Below are positions 9,401-17,617 of a DNA stretch of 64,000 nucleotides, piece by piece. The DNA lies in assembly GCA_965249595.1 (NCBI GenBank), contig OZ252242.1, positions 930,001 through 994,000 of the forward strand, given 5' to 3'. The notes under the pieces are model-generated. The model had not been told where the DNA came from and made no database searches. It saw only the letters and a program-made list of their open reading frames with translations. Origin of the DNA: VXNJ01 sp965249595 (GTDB lineage Bacteria > Chloroflexota > UBA11872 > VXNJ01). The translations under genes and the position numbers were made by a program. Numbering within the stretch: position 1 is the first letter of the stretch; each line of letters begins with the position of its first letter.

Positions 9401-12234
9401 CGACATTGGCGATGGACACGATATTCGCCGAGGGCCAGCGTCGATTTGTTGAATGCCTCTCGGCCTATGCCCGGCAGTTTCTGGGACGGCCCGATGATGC
9501 CCAGGTCGAGTCCATCAGCGGGCTGGCGCCGGCGATCGCCATCTCGCAGGAGAACTCCTCGCGCACGCCGCGCTCGCTGGTTGCCACCTCAACTGATATC
9601 TACGACTACCTGCGGGTTCTCTATGCCCGCGCCGGTCGTCCGTTCTGCCCCAATGGACACGGCGATATTTCAGGAATGACTTCTACCCAGATCGCCGATT
9701 CATTGGCCGCTCATCCCGCTGGCACCCGCATGGTCTTGGCCGCACCGGTTGCCGCCGAGGAGGACATCTCGCTGGGCGAACAACTGGCCGGGCTGCTCCG
9801 CGAAGGGTTTGTACGGGCCCGCCTGGGAGAGGCCGTGATCGATTTGGCTGACCCGCAATTGACCGACCTGGACGAGATTGGCGCAGCGCAATTGGCGGTC
9901 ATCGTTGACCGCTTGGTGATCAGGCCCGATCGGCGCGACCGGCTGGGCGACTCGGTCGAGTTGACACTGGCTCGCGGCGGCGGGCGACTGCTGGCTGAAG
10001 TCACCACCCCTGGCGGGGAGCGCCTGGAAGAGGCCTACACCACCTCGGCCACCTGTCCGCAATGCGGGGCCGGGGTTGTCGGTGACTTAACACCGCGTCA
10101 TTTCTCGTTCAATTCCTATCTCGGGGCCTGTCCTGGATGCGATGGGCTCGGCGCCCAACTGCAGATCGATCCGGACCTTGCGGTGCCCGATTGTTCGCGA
10201 TCGTATGCCGGTGGCGCCGTCGCTCTTATCGGCTCCGATCCGATGGAATACTGGTGGGGGCGTTGGGCGCGGGCCTTAAACGGCCACTTTGGCATCGATC
10301 TCCACCGGCCCTGGCGCGACCTAAGCGACGGCGACCGGCAAATCCTGCTCTACGGCGCCGGTGATGAGGAGATCGAGAGCCGAGCCGAATTCTCAAACGA
10401 CCAGGGTGAGAGCGAATGGATTTCGCGCCGCCGCTGGGACGGGTTCATTCCGCTGTTTACGCGCTGGCACCAGCGAACCGAGAACCCCGATCGGCAGCGT
10501 CGAATAGAACGATTCATGCGCAACGTGACCTGCACAATCTGCACGGGCGACCGTCTGCAACCAGCGCTGCGCGCCGTGCGTTTCGCCGGAATGACGCTGC
10601 CGGCGGTCTTGCGGCTGGGGATTGATGCTGCCAGCGACCATTTCGCGACCTTAGCGGCCGATCCACAGGCCAGCGATCTTAGCGCCAGCGAGCGCGAAAT
10701 TGCAGCCCCGGCGCTGCGCGAAATTGCCAATCGACTGGCGTTCTTAAAGGAAGTCGGAGTGGGATATCTGGCCCTCGACCGACGCACCTCCACACTATCG
10801 GGCGGGGAGGCGCAACGGATCCGTTTGGCAACCCAAATTGGAACGCGATTGGTGGGTTCGATATATGTCCTCGACGAGCCGACGATCGGTCTTCACGCTC
10901 GCGATATCGCCCAATTGCTCCGATCTTTGGAGCGCCTGCGCGATATTGGCAACACGGTGATCATCATCGAACACGATGAACAGACCATTCGGGCGGCCGA
11001 CCACATCATCGATATGGGCCCGCGAGCCGGCGAGCAAGGCGGTCAAATCGTTGCCAGCGGGGGAGTCGATGACATAGTGGCGGCCGGTACTCTCACCGGC
11101 AAGGCGCTGGCCGGCCAGCTGTCGCGCATGACGGTGAAGATGCTTCCGCGCCTGTCACACGGGCGCCTGGGGGTGCGGGGCGCCGCCCACAACAACCTGG
11201 CCGACATCGACGTGGATTTTCCGACCGGAAATCTGACCGTCGTGACCGGGGTTTCGGGGTCCGGCAAGAGTTCATTGGTAAACGGCATTTTGGCCTGCGC
11301 CCTGCGGTCGCGCCTCCACCGCGCCCGCACCGAGCCGGGCAGCCACCGCTCGCTGGAGGGTGTTGAGCAATTTGACAAGGTGATCGTCGTAAATCAATCG
11401 CCGATCGGGCGCAGTGCCCGATCCACTCCGGCCACCTACGTGGGCCTGTTCGATGCCGTGCGGGCGCTTTACGCACGGCTCCCGGAGGCGCGGGCGCTGG
11501 GATTCGGGCAGCGCCGCTTTTCGTTTAACGAGGGACAGGGGCGCTGTCCCGCCTGTCGCGGCGAGGGCCGAATCCGCATCGAGATGCAATTTTTGGCCGA
11601 TGTGGAGATGGAGTGCGAAGTTTGCCAGGGCCGTCGATTCAACCAGCAGACGCTGCGGGTCCATTTCCGCGGCGCCTCAATCGCCGATGTGCTGGCACTA
11701 ACCGTCGACGAAGCGATTGAGTTATTCGCCAACGTACCCTCGGTGCTGCGTGGCCTGACCGCCCTCTCCGACGTGGGCCTCGGCTATGTCCGTTTGGGCC
11801 AATCGGCGCGCACACTCTCCGGTGGCGAGGCCCAGCGCGTCAAATTGGCGGCCGAACTATCGCGACCTGCCACCGGCCGGACGATTTACATCCTCGATGA
11901 GCCAACCGTCGGGTTGCACGCGGCCGATGTCCAGGAATTGATCGCAGTGCTGAACCGATTGGTCGATTCCGGCAACACCGTCATCGCCATCGAACACGAT
12001 CTTTCGGTAATCGCCCAGGCTGACCAGGTAATTGACCTGGGGCCCGAAGGTGGTGATGGCGGCGGACTACTGGTTTGCACCGGATCGCCGATGGAGGTCG
12101 CCGACCATCCAGGTTCGCACACCGGCAAATGGTTGGCAAAATTTATCGAAAAGGCCCGAGCGAGCAACCGTGCCGCCGCCGCAGCGCCACCCGTTGCCGT
12201 TGAGCCCAATCACACCACCATCCCCTTGAATTAA
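6403..12234 (+). CDS. uvrA: Tandem-duplicated UvrA (two full UvrA units in one 1943-aa chain), probable CTG start
   Basis: UvrA is the damage-recognition ATPase of nucleotide excision repair and normally has about 950 residues and two ATPase sites. This frame holds two whole units. Walker A motifs GLSGSGKSS, GVSGSGKSSL, GVSGSGKSTL and GVSGSGKSSL lie near nt 6499, 8335, 9379 and 11248. All four LSGGEAQRI/V signatures and LDEP Walker B motifs are intact. Each unit has both zinc modules (CPNCG/CPDCHG and CEACRG/CEVCQ; CPQCG/CPGCDG and CPACRG/CEVCQ). An arginine-rich linker near residues 950-960 joins them. The family N-terminus (SISIRGASEHNLK) starts upstream of the first ATG; between the stop at 6385 and that block there is no ATG, GTG or TTG. 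CTG 6403, with GGGAG at 6389-6393, is the likeliest start. tpiA follows 10 nt later. Tandem UvrA of similar size is known in Chlamydiae. Confidence 0.93.
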   Translation: MPIDSISIRGASEHNLKAVDLEIPHESLTVFTGLSGSGKSSLAFDTIFKEGQRRYVESLSTYARQFLGQLERPQVEHIEGLAPAAAIDQKTAGRNPRSTVGTMTEVSDFLRLLFARVGNLNCHACGTAIEPQTAQQIAERVAALPDGAQVLLLAPVVRHRRGEHRELMTTMRARGFARARIDGVVERLDPPPLLKRTLWHDIEVVVDRLRIGAVGLDRITGAVETALNVADGLLLAAWDENEQTYSSGHGCPNCGVGVQPPEPALFSFNSRRGACPDCHGLGTTFDFDPAKLITRPGESIAAGALALTNRAGWTLYLRMDRQSWESLGEAFEFSIDTPWRELPERVRELILKGAGRRKYTERVDRSTSDGRWRRVARREKTWRGVIPTLRARCRRGGEIANWARPYMSDQPCTNCQGARLRPEALAVTIANRNIAQILALTVAEAAQFLRGLEFDQRASQIAAQILREIDTRLDFLARVGLGYLALDRRSPTLSGGEAQRIRLAAQIGSRLEGVLYVLDEPSIGLHQKDNLGLLATLAALRERGNTVVVVEHDEATIRAADRVVDFGPGAGDDGGTIVAAGSPAQLLAAEDSLTAAFLRGDEKIAVPKRRRSGSGESLVVRSASANNLRSIDVEFPLSMMIAVTGVSGSGKSSLVDDVLRRELANQLHAAQWSPGAHAGIDGVEHIDKVIEIDQSPIGRNPRSNPATYSGVFTHIRRLYSQLPEARARGYSMGRFSFNVTGGRCEACRGRGSRQVEMQFMGDVEVACEVCQTSRYNRETLKVCYKGQSIAQVLAMRIDDAFEFFANLPPVRRILQTLVDVGLGYLQLGQPATTLSGGEAQRIKLASELARPATGRTFYILDEPTTGLHFADVRRLIAMLDRLVDNGNTVVVVEHNPDVIKCADWVIDLGPDGGAAGGDLVFAGRPEDCASASGYTADLLKATLAAKGGAVPARRRRRRRRGPDRTLAITGASKHNLRSVDVEIPKNRMTVVTGVSGSGKSTLAMDTIFAEGQRRFVECLSAYARQFLGRPDDAQVESISGLAPAIAISQENSSRTPRSLVATSTDIYDYLRVLYARAGRPFCPNGHGDISGMTSTQIADSLAAHPAGTRMVLAAPVAAEEDISLGEQLAGLLREGFVRARLGEAVIDLADPQLTDLDEIGAAQLAVIVDRLVIRPDRRDRLGDSVELTLARGGGRLLAEVTTPGGERLEEAYTTSATCPQCGAGVVGDLTPRHFSFNSYLGACPGCDGLGAQLQIDPDLAVPDCSRSYAGGAVALIGSDPMEYWWGRWARALNGHFGIDLHRPWRDLSDGDRQILLYGAGDEEIESRAEFSNDQGESEWISRRRWDGFIPLFTRWHQRTENPDRQRRIERFMRNVTCTICTGDRLQPALRAVRFAGMTLPAVLRLGIDAASDHFATLAADPQASDLSASEREIAAPALREIANRLAFLKEVGVGYLALDRRTSTLSGGEAQRIRLATQIGTRLVGSIYVLDEPTIGLHARDIAQLLRSLERLRDIGNTVIIIEHDEQTIRAADHIIDMGPRAGEQGGQIVASGGVDDIVAAGTLTGKALAGQLSRMTVKMLPRLSHGRLGVRGAAHNNLADIDVDFPTGNLTVVTGVSGSGKSSLVNGILACALRSRLHRARTEPGSHRSLEGVEQFDKVIVVNQSPIGRSARSTPATYVGLFDAVRALYARLPEARALGFGQRRFSFNEGQGRCPACRGEGRIRIEMQFLADVEMECEVCQGRRFNQQTLRVHFRGASIADVLALTVDEAIELFANVPSVLRGLTALSDVGLGYVRLGQSARTLSGGEAQRVKLAAELSRPATGRTIYILDEPTVGLHAADVQELIAVLNRLVDSGNTVIAIEHDLSVIAQADQVIDLGPEGGDGGGLLVCTGSPMEVADHPGSHTGKWLAKFIEKARASNRAAAAAPPVAVEPNHTTIPLN

Positions 12235-12244
12235 CGGTCGTCTA

Positions 12245-13012
12245 ATGTCCCGTACTCCGCTGCTTGCCGGCAATTGGAAGATGCACCACGGCCCCGCCGC
12301 AGCCGCTGAATTGGCGGCCGCAGTAAGCCGATTGGCAGAAGGCGCTCCTGCGATTGAAATCGCAATATTTGCCCCATTTGTATCGCTTTCCAGTGCCGCC
12401 GCGGCGATAGCTGGTGGATCGGTCCGACTCGGCGCGCAGAATGCCCATGAATCGTTGTCCGGGGCCTTTACCGGCGAGATTTCGGCGACGATGCTTTCCG
12501 AAGTCTGCCAATTGGTGTTGCTCGGGCATTCGGAAAGGCGACATATTTACCAGGAATCAGACTCCCTAATTGGCGCCAAGGTCGAGGCCGCCGTGGCCGC
12601 CGGTTTGGATGTGGTTCTGTGTGTCGGTGAGACGCTCGAACAGCGGCGGGCGGGATCGGCGCTTTCGGTCGTCGAATCGCAATTGGAGGCCGGGCTGGCC
12701 GGGATTACAATGCCCGCGACCGACCAGATATTGATCGCCTATGAGCCGGTATGGGCGATTGGCACCGGCCTCAATGCCACCCCGGAACAGGCTGGCGAGG
12801 CCTGTGGAGCAGTGCGTAAATGGCTTTCAGGACGTTATTCGGATGGCGTGGCCGGCCGGACCCGGGTGCTCTATGGCGGCAGCGTTAATGCTGCAAATTG
12901 GGCGGAAATCTCAACCCAGGACGATATTGACGGGGCATTGGTTGGCGGTGCTTCTCTCAGCGCCGAGAGTTTTGGGGCGCTGGCGGTAATTTCGCAAGCT
13001 CAATACGATTGA
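12245..13012 (+). CDS. tpiA: Triosephosphate isomerase
   Basis: 255 residues covering the whole TIM barrel. It interconverts dihydroxyacetone phosphate and glyceraldehyde 3-phosphate in the cytoplasm. Catalytic landmarks are present: GNWKM near residue 9 (Lys), LLGHSERRH near 96 (His electrophile), AYEPVWAIGTG near 163 (catalytic Glu and mobile loop 6) and LYGGSVNAANW near 207 (phosphate-binding loop). Length is normal. It starts 10 nt after the uvrA stop, so it probably shares that transcript. Its 3' end overlaps the convergent membrane-protein gene by 13 nt. Confidence 0.97.
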   Translation: MSRTPLLAGNWKMHHGPAAAAELAAAVSRLAEGAPAIEIAIFAPFVSLSSAAAAIAGGSVRLGAQNAHESLSGAFTGEISATMLSEVCQLVLLGHSERRHIYQESDSLIGAKVEAAVAAGLDVVLCVGETLEQRRAGSALSVVESQLEAGLAGITMPATDQILIAYEPVWAIGTGLNATPEQAGEACGAVRKWLSGRYSDGVAGRTRVLYGGSVNAANWAEISTQDDIDGALVGGASLSAESFGALAVISQAQYD

Positions 13013-13722
13013 TTGCGCCTGCGGCGACGGGCGGCGACAGTGCCGGAGAAAGTTTGGGCAATCATCGCCAGCAAGACCAGCGCAACTAGAACCCAGATCT
13101 GATCGCCAAGGCCGAGAACCACTGTGGCGGCCGCCGATATGACAGCCGCTTGTAAAAAGCGGATTGTGTAATTTTTGGTCAGCCAGGCATGGGCAATCAG
13201 GGTCGCGGTGGAGATTCGCAGTGACACCAGCGCGACGCCAATAACGGCCGGACCAATTAATTCCGGCACCAGCCCGATGGCAAAGACTCCCGCCAGTCGA
13301 ATTTGCAACTCAAAAGCGACGTAGCCTATCCCGAACCCCTGTCCGGCGGTCAGCATCGAATCTGTCCGAGTTCGAACGCGGGCAATCGTAAAGGCAACTA
13401 CAAGCGCCGGTACTGCCAGCGCTTGGTCGAATACGGCAATGACAATCCGTTCCAGCGGATCCCGCAGGTCGGAGGCGAGTTCCAAGCTTTCGGCCAAATC
13501 GGAAACAGCCGGTGCCAGCATCGGCTGAGCCCACTGGATGGACCCGGCGGCAAATAGCGCGCCACCGGTAAGCGCTAGCCAAAAGCTTGTTTCGCCAAGA
13601 TTTGGCGAATGAGAAAGGCGGGTCCAAAACAGCCCGGCCGCCACCGTTAGAGCAAGTACACCCCAGTGCAGGAATGAGAGTGTCTGCCCTGCTGTAGCAG
13701 CTGCCGTGGCTAACGAATCCAT
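13000..13722 (-). CDS. Multi-pass membrane protein, unrecognised
   Basis: 240 residues with about six or seven hydrophobic spans, for example VLALTVAAGLFW near residue 22, ALTGGALFAAGSI near 50, FDQALAVPALVVAFTIA near 100, FAIGLVPELIGPAVIGVAL near 148 and IWVLVALVLLAMIAQTF near 210. It ends in a basic tail (AARRRRRNQS) that should face the cytoplasm. I see no catalytic motif; a distant resemblance to PrsW/YhfC-type membrane proteins crossed my mind but I cannot support it. It starts about 80 nt from tRNA-Tyr, divergent to it, and ends antisense to the last codons of tpiA. Confidence 0.7.
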   Translation of the reverse strand: MDSLATAAATAGQTLSFLHWGVLALTVAAGLFWTRLSHSPNLGETSFWLALTGGALFAAGSIQWAQPMLAPAVSDLAESLELASDLRDPLERIVIAVFDQALAVPALVVAFTIARVRTRTDSMLTAGQGFGIGYVAFELQIRLAGVFAIGLVPELIGPAVIGVALVSLRISTATLIAHAWLTKNYTIRFLQAAVISAAATVVLGLGDQIWVLVALVLLAMIAQTFSGTVAARRRRRNQSY

Positions 13723-13804
13723 GCTTTATATTCGCCTCCCGCGCAGGGCAAACGGCCTCAGGAATTGCTAGACTGCGCACGATCACGCCAGTGGGTGGCG
13801 ATCT

Positions 13805-13891
13805 GGGTCGGTGGGTGAGTGGTTAATACCACCAGACTGTAAATCTGGCGCCGTAACGGCTACGCAGGTTCGAATCCTGCCCGGCCCACCA
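13805..13891 (+). tRNA. tRNA-Tyr (anticodon GTA), CCA encoded
   Basis: The acceptor strands GGGTCGG and CCGGCCC pair with one G-U. The anticodon arm CCAGA-CTGTAAA-TCTGG gives anticodon GTA. A long variable arm (about GCGCCGTAACGGCTAC) makes it a class II tRNA as expected for bacterial tyrosine. The T arm is GCAGG-TTCGAAT-CCTGC. Discriminator A and CCA (13889-13891) are in the DNA. Remnants of a recombinase and a transposase begin immediately downstream, consistent with use of the tRNA 3' end as an integration site. Confidence 0.95.
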
Positions 13892-14066
13892 TGACGTACC
13901 GTACTGCGAACTCCGCCGTTCAAAGCGACCTCGACGGCGTTCGCTCCCCCTATGGGACTGTCCTGGAGCGTGGGTATGAAGAAGACGATTGCGGCCTTGC
14001 CGGGCTTGACCTCGATCTCTTTGACGAAGGACCGGATGAACAGCGACACCCAGTTTTGCCGGTAGA
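13892..14066 (-). pseudogene. C-terminal remnant of a site-specific (serine-type) recombinase
   Basis: On the minus strand a fragment reads FIRSFVKEIEVKPGKAAIV, then FIPTLQDSPIGGA and VEVALNGGVRSTVRHGGP. From memory this matches the C-terminal end of large serine recombinases (usual pattern: IR.FVK.IEV.PGKA.I.YTIP.PEDSPIGG). The catalytic resolvase domain and everything upstream are missing. The frame then runs antisense through tRNA-Tyr, so any stop lies inside or beyond the tRNA. I read it as the tail of a decayed integrative element. Family assignment is by motif memory only. Confidence 0.5.
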
Positions 14067-14123
14067 CGACAAATACTTTTGCCGGGTGCATTGACTCACT
14101 GTTTTTGTAAATGAAACAGGGCC

Positions 14124-14166
14124 GTTGCCTCATTAGATTTGTAATCCAAACCGGCATGGAGGCAAC
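14124..14166. repeat. 8-bp inverted repeat just before the transposase remnant
   Basis: GTTGCCTC (14124-14131) and GAGGCAAC (14159-14166) are perfect inverted copies separated by 27 bases, ending 2 bp before the ATG of the transposase fragment at 14169. It could be part of an insertion-sequence end or a leader hairpin of the element. The matching far end was not found. Confidence 0.45.
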
Positions 14167-14168
14167 CG

Positions 14169-14492
14169 ATGCGAAGAAAGAAGTTGAGCCGGACGGCGCG
14201 GGCGGAACCGGTGACCACTTTAAGGGACCGCTACGCTGTAGCCTCCAAGCAAGACAAATGGCGATCCTCAGGCGAATTCGTAGCCTTGACCGGCTACAAC
14301 CGCAGTTATGCGACCCGTCTGCCGGGGGCGGCATCTGGAACCGCTCCGGATCCTCAAACCCGATCTTCAAACCGCATCTACGGCGAGGCTGTCAAAGAAT
14401 CCCGGATCGTCCTCTGGGAAGCATCCGACCGCATCTGTGGCAAGCGCCTAAATGCCGTACTGCCAACTCCCCGTCGACGACTTCGGGCCTAA
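14169..14492 (+). pseudogene. Truncated IS transposase/integrase, N-terminal part only
   Basis: The 107-residue frame starts MRRKKLSRTARAEPVTTL and contains GEFVALTGYNRSYATRL and IVLWEASDRICGKRL. From memory these blocks match the helix-turn-helix N-terminus of an integrase-core (DDE) transposase family in which the pattern is .EFV..TGY.RK.A.RLL followed by LWE.SDR.CGKRL. The family normally has about 400 residues; the DDE catalytic core is absent and the frame stops at 14492. The stretch between the two blocks looks scrambled (PGAASGTAPDPQ). I call it a decayed insertion-sequence fragment. Confidence 0.6.
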
Positions 14493-14689
14493 TCTCCTTC
14501 GGCGCTCACAGGGGAGGGCAACGACACTGTAATTTCCATAGTCGGCTGTTTTACTTCTACGGGTACTAATCTCGGCAGTATCGGCAGGATTAAAGGCGTT
14601 GGTTCTAATCGCGGTCCCGTAAGTTCAGGCTCACACACAACGGACACGGGCGACGAAGACTGAAATAGCCTTCACGAGGAATAGACCGT

Positions 14690-15130
14690 ATGGGCAAAGA
14701 GGACGGGAAGGTGCTTGAGATTCGGGCATTTCGGGAGTCTGATCAAGAGGCGGTAGTAGCCCTGTGGCGAGAGTGTGGACTCGTGGTTCCTTGGAACGAC
14801 CCTCGAAAGGATATCCACCGTAAGCTACGCATCCAAAGGGAGTTGTTTCTCGTTGGACTGCTCGGTGCTAGCTTGGTAGCAACCGTGATGGCCGGGTACG
14901 AGGGTCATCGTGGTTGGATCAACTATCTCGCTGTGGCTGCCGAGTGTCGGAAAAGAGGCTTCGGGCGTCGATTGATGGACGAGGCCGAAGCACGTCTGAG
15001 AAACATGGGCTGTCCCAAGGTCAATTTACAGGTCAGGAGCACAAACGTTGATTTGGTTGCGTTTTATGGACGCATCGGATATTCGGTGGATGATGTCGTG
15101 GGCATGGGCAAGCGCCTCGAGGAAAACTGA
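14690..15130 (+). CDS. ypeA: GNAT acetyltransferase, YpeA-like
   Basis: 146 residues of a single GNAT fold. LEIRAFRESDQEAVVALW opens the domain, then WNDPRKDIHRKL, then VMAGYEGHRGWINYLAV. The acetyl-CoA loop is AECRKRGFGRRLMDEAEARL near residue 96, and VAFYGRIGYSVDDVVGMGKRL ends it. The WNDP.KDI.RK and GYEGHRG blocks are those of the YpeA subfamily, whose physiological substrate is not established. The ATG at 14690 has GAGGAA at 14676-14681, nine bases upstream. It stands alone just outside the tRNA-Tyr remnant zone and may have come in with it. Confidence 0.85.
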   Translation: MGKEDGKVLEIRAFRESDQEAVVALWRECGLVVPWNDPRKDIHRKLRIQRELFLVGLLGASLVATVMAGYEGHRGWINYLAVAAECRKRGFGRRLMDEAEARLRNMGCPKVNLQVRSTNVDLVAFYGRIGYSVDDVVGMGKRLEEN

Positions 15131-15397
15131 GGACCCCCTATTAACAACAACACCGAGATCGTTGACAGCAAGTGGTCCGCGTTCATAGCGGGAGAACACG
15201 GCAAAATCGCGGCTCACTCAGACCCCGCGATGATCGGGAGGGGCATCGAGCGTTTGTTCGGCCCGGGGGACTCTGGAGGCCACCGATGATTGCGGGCAGG
15301 TGGCCTTACCACATCGGCGATATGGAACTCCTACGAGCTGACCGGTGACGAGATTCACGCTCGGTCCCTGGCGCCCCACCTAGCGTCCACCTGCCCG
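15131..15397. other. Intergenic, possible gene remnant
   Basis: In the frame directly after the ypeA stop the DNA reads EIVDSKWSAFIAGEHGKIAA and SDPAMIGRGIERLFG before a stop near 15285. The composition looks protein-like, but there is no start codon upstream and I do not recognise a family. It may be the tail of a lost gene. Nothing else is seen. Confidence 0.3.
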
Positions 15398-16925
15398 ATG
15401 CGACGCATAACGACTGATCTGCTGGCCGGCATATTGGTCGGCGTGGTCTTGGTGCCGACGGCTATGGCCTTCGGCGTCATAGCGGGGGTGGGACCGGCAG
15501 CGGGCCTCTATGGCGCTATCGCCATCGGTCTGCTGGCGACGATTGCGGGCGGTACGCGCGGGCTTATCTCCGGTCCCAACATCTTCGTTGCGATCGTTCT
15601 TGCATCGGTGGTGGCCGAGCACGGTCTGGCGGCCGGGTTTACAGCCGCATTGTTGTCTGGCGTATTTCTGATGGCCTTCGGCCTGGCCCGGCTGGCCCGG
15701 TTCATCGCCTACATTCCCCACTCGGTGTTATCGGGGTTTTCACCGCCGCGGGCATTTTGCTTGTCGTTAGCCAAGTACTTCCGGCCATTGGTTTGCCCCC
15801 GGCCTTGGGCGGGGTTGTCGGCATCGTGAAGGCGTGACCCGGAGCAACAGAGAACTATGACGCGCTTGCCGTCGCCGGGATAACCGTACTGGTCGGGGTT
15901 CTCTGGCCCAGCCGGCTGGGCCGGTACGCTCCGGCCAATTTGTCGCTTTATTGGCCGGGAGCGCTATCGGAATTCTCTGGTTCAGCGGTGCGCCGGCGAT
16001 AGGCGAAGCTCCAGCGAGCTTGCCGGAATTGACTTGGCCGGTGCTCAATCCGGCGGTCATTCCTCCCGCTTTCACAATGGCCCTGCTGTGCGCCGCCATT
16101 ACCCTGATATCCAGTTTGCAGGCCGATGCGACGACCGGAGTTAGTCATCAACCGAATCGGGAACTGATGGCCCAGGGCGTAGGCAATATCGCCACCGGTC
16201 TGGTCGGCGGGAATCCCGGCGGTGCAAGCTCGGCCACGTTCATCAACCTTCAAGCTGGCGGGCGGGGCAGAATCGCCGGCATAGCGGCCGCGGCAGTGGT
16301 CGCGTTGGCGCTAGTAGCCCTGCCCTTTTCGGAGATTCCGCTGGCCACGCTGGCCGGCATAGTCATAGTCACCGGCTACCGGATCATAGATTGGGGTTAC
16401 CTGCGCCGGTTGAAGGGCGTACCTCTCGGCTATACCTCGGTCATGCTGTTGACGGTGACGGTTGCCGTGCTGATTGGTTTTGCGGAGGCGCTCCTGGTCG
16501 GGTTGGTCGTTGCCGCGTTGGCCGAAGCCACACGGTCGCACCGGCGCGAGTTGGAGCAGCTAGTATCGGTTCCGTTGCTGGATAGCGAAATATGGCCCGA
16601 CGCCGTCTCTTTCGATGCCAGGGTGGGGTTGATCGTACTGCCGGACTGGGTGTCGGTTGCTTCGGCGCGCGAACTGACCCGGATTCTTGGCGGAGAGATA
16701 AAAAGTAGCGAAGCGGTCATACTGGATTTCAGCGGTACGACCCGCCTTGACGATACGTCAGCGGCGCTAATCGGCCAGATTGTGGTCAACAAGCCGGTAG
16801 TCATCGCCGGGCTGCACGGCGAACCGGCAAAGATGCTGGCGGGGTTTGGCAATGTGCGGGCGGACCGATCCGTGCCCGACGTGGATCGAGCCAAAGCGGT
16901 GATCCGGGCGATGGTTGCCCGCTAG
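15398..16925 (+). pseudogene. SulP-family sulfate permease, disrupted
   Basis: All the parts of a SulP anion transporter are present in order. The N-terminal membrane block (DLLAGILVGVVLVPTAMAFG, then GLYGA, then GLISGPNIFVAIV) runs from ATG 15398. The middle includes FTAAGILLVVSQVLPAIG and ITVLVGVLWPSRLGRYAP. The last half from about 15940 ends in a STAS domain (VILDFSGTTRLDDTSAALI). It is not one frame. A base is missing in the T-run at 15737-15740; TGA 15835-15837 falls where a Trp would fit (VKA-stop-PGATENYDALA); a second one-base loss lies near 15937-15940. Three lesions within about 200 bp suggest a pseudogene, though assembly error is possible. The intact protein would be about 510 aa, short for the family. 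The original substrate cannot be told. Confidence 0.75.
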
Positions 16926-17617
16926 GCTGGCGGATTCCGAGGGATTGGACCTACCGGTGTATTCACGCAGACTCCATGGACACATTGAGGGATGCATTGT
17001 CCTCTCGCCTGCTGTGAAGTGAGAGGTGGCCGTTGCCCGCCGACAAATTGGATGGACAAACTGCACACGTGGGAGACCCGTGCGAGGTTGGGCGATTGAC
17101 TCCCTCTTAACAGGGTCCACAGCCAAAAGTCCACGATTCACAATAGACACGAAAGATCGAGATGCTCGTGGTGGGTGGGGTTGAAGCCAGCACGTAGTCG
17201 TCCGAAAGCATTCGTGCGGGGCGCTATCGTCCTCAAGGAGCACCCGTTTTCTCCCCTTGCCTCCGATAGTCGACACGAGGTTCCGTGAAGATGTCGGCGG
17301 GCCAACGTCGATCATGGCTAATACCATCTTCGGGATGTGGCTGGGCAGCCCGTGAGCCTGCCGAAGCCCTCGGCTCAGACACCATGCCGCGCACCCGGCA
17401 GCGAACGAGCATCTTCCACGATCTCTTGCAAAAGGCTCCCGATGATGCGGTGGCTGGAATCGCTCAGCCTCGTGAGGCAGGCCCCAGGCGTCTGGTTCGA
17501 CTTTTGAGCCTGCCGGTTTCCGGCATTGGCAAGCCCCGGCTTAAGGAGACATATTTCTGCGACATTTCATCGCCATCGTGAGCAGTATCACAGATGCTCC
17601 ACAAGGACGAGGGAAGG
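16926..17617. other. Long intergenic stretch with no gene recognised
   Basis: About 690 bp between the broken SulP gene and the first lipoprotein. Short frames on both strands have no family-like motifs, no plausible ribosome-binding sites and poor composition. It may hold the lipoprotein promoter and decayed sequence. Confidence 0.5.

Noticed and set aside
6709..12234. ATG 6709 as the uvrA start
   Set aside because: It would remove the first Walker A motif and the family N-terminus, which are intact in the same frame upstream.
14101..14170. Possible tRNA-Thr, because ATTTGTAATCC resembles a TGT anticodon loop near tRNA-Tyr
   Set aside because: There is no matching acceptor stem and no TTCGAAT T loop. 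The segment lies in the transposase remnant leader.
13783..14370. Long minus-strand reading frame crossing tRNA-Tyr
   Set aside because: Only its middle part looks like a recombinase tail. Both ends are by-products of the tRNA complement and transposase DNA.
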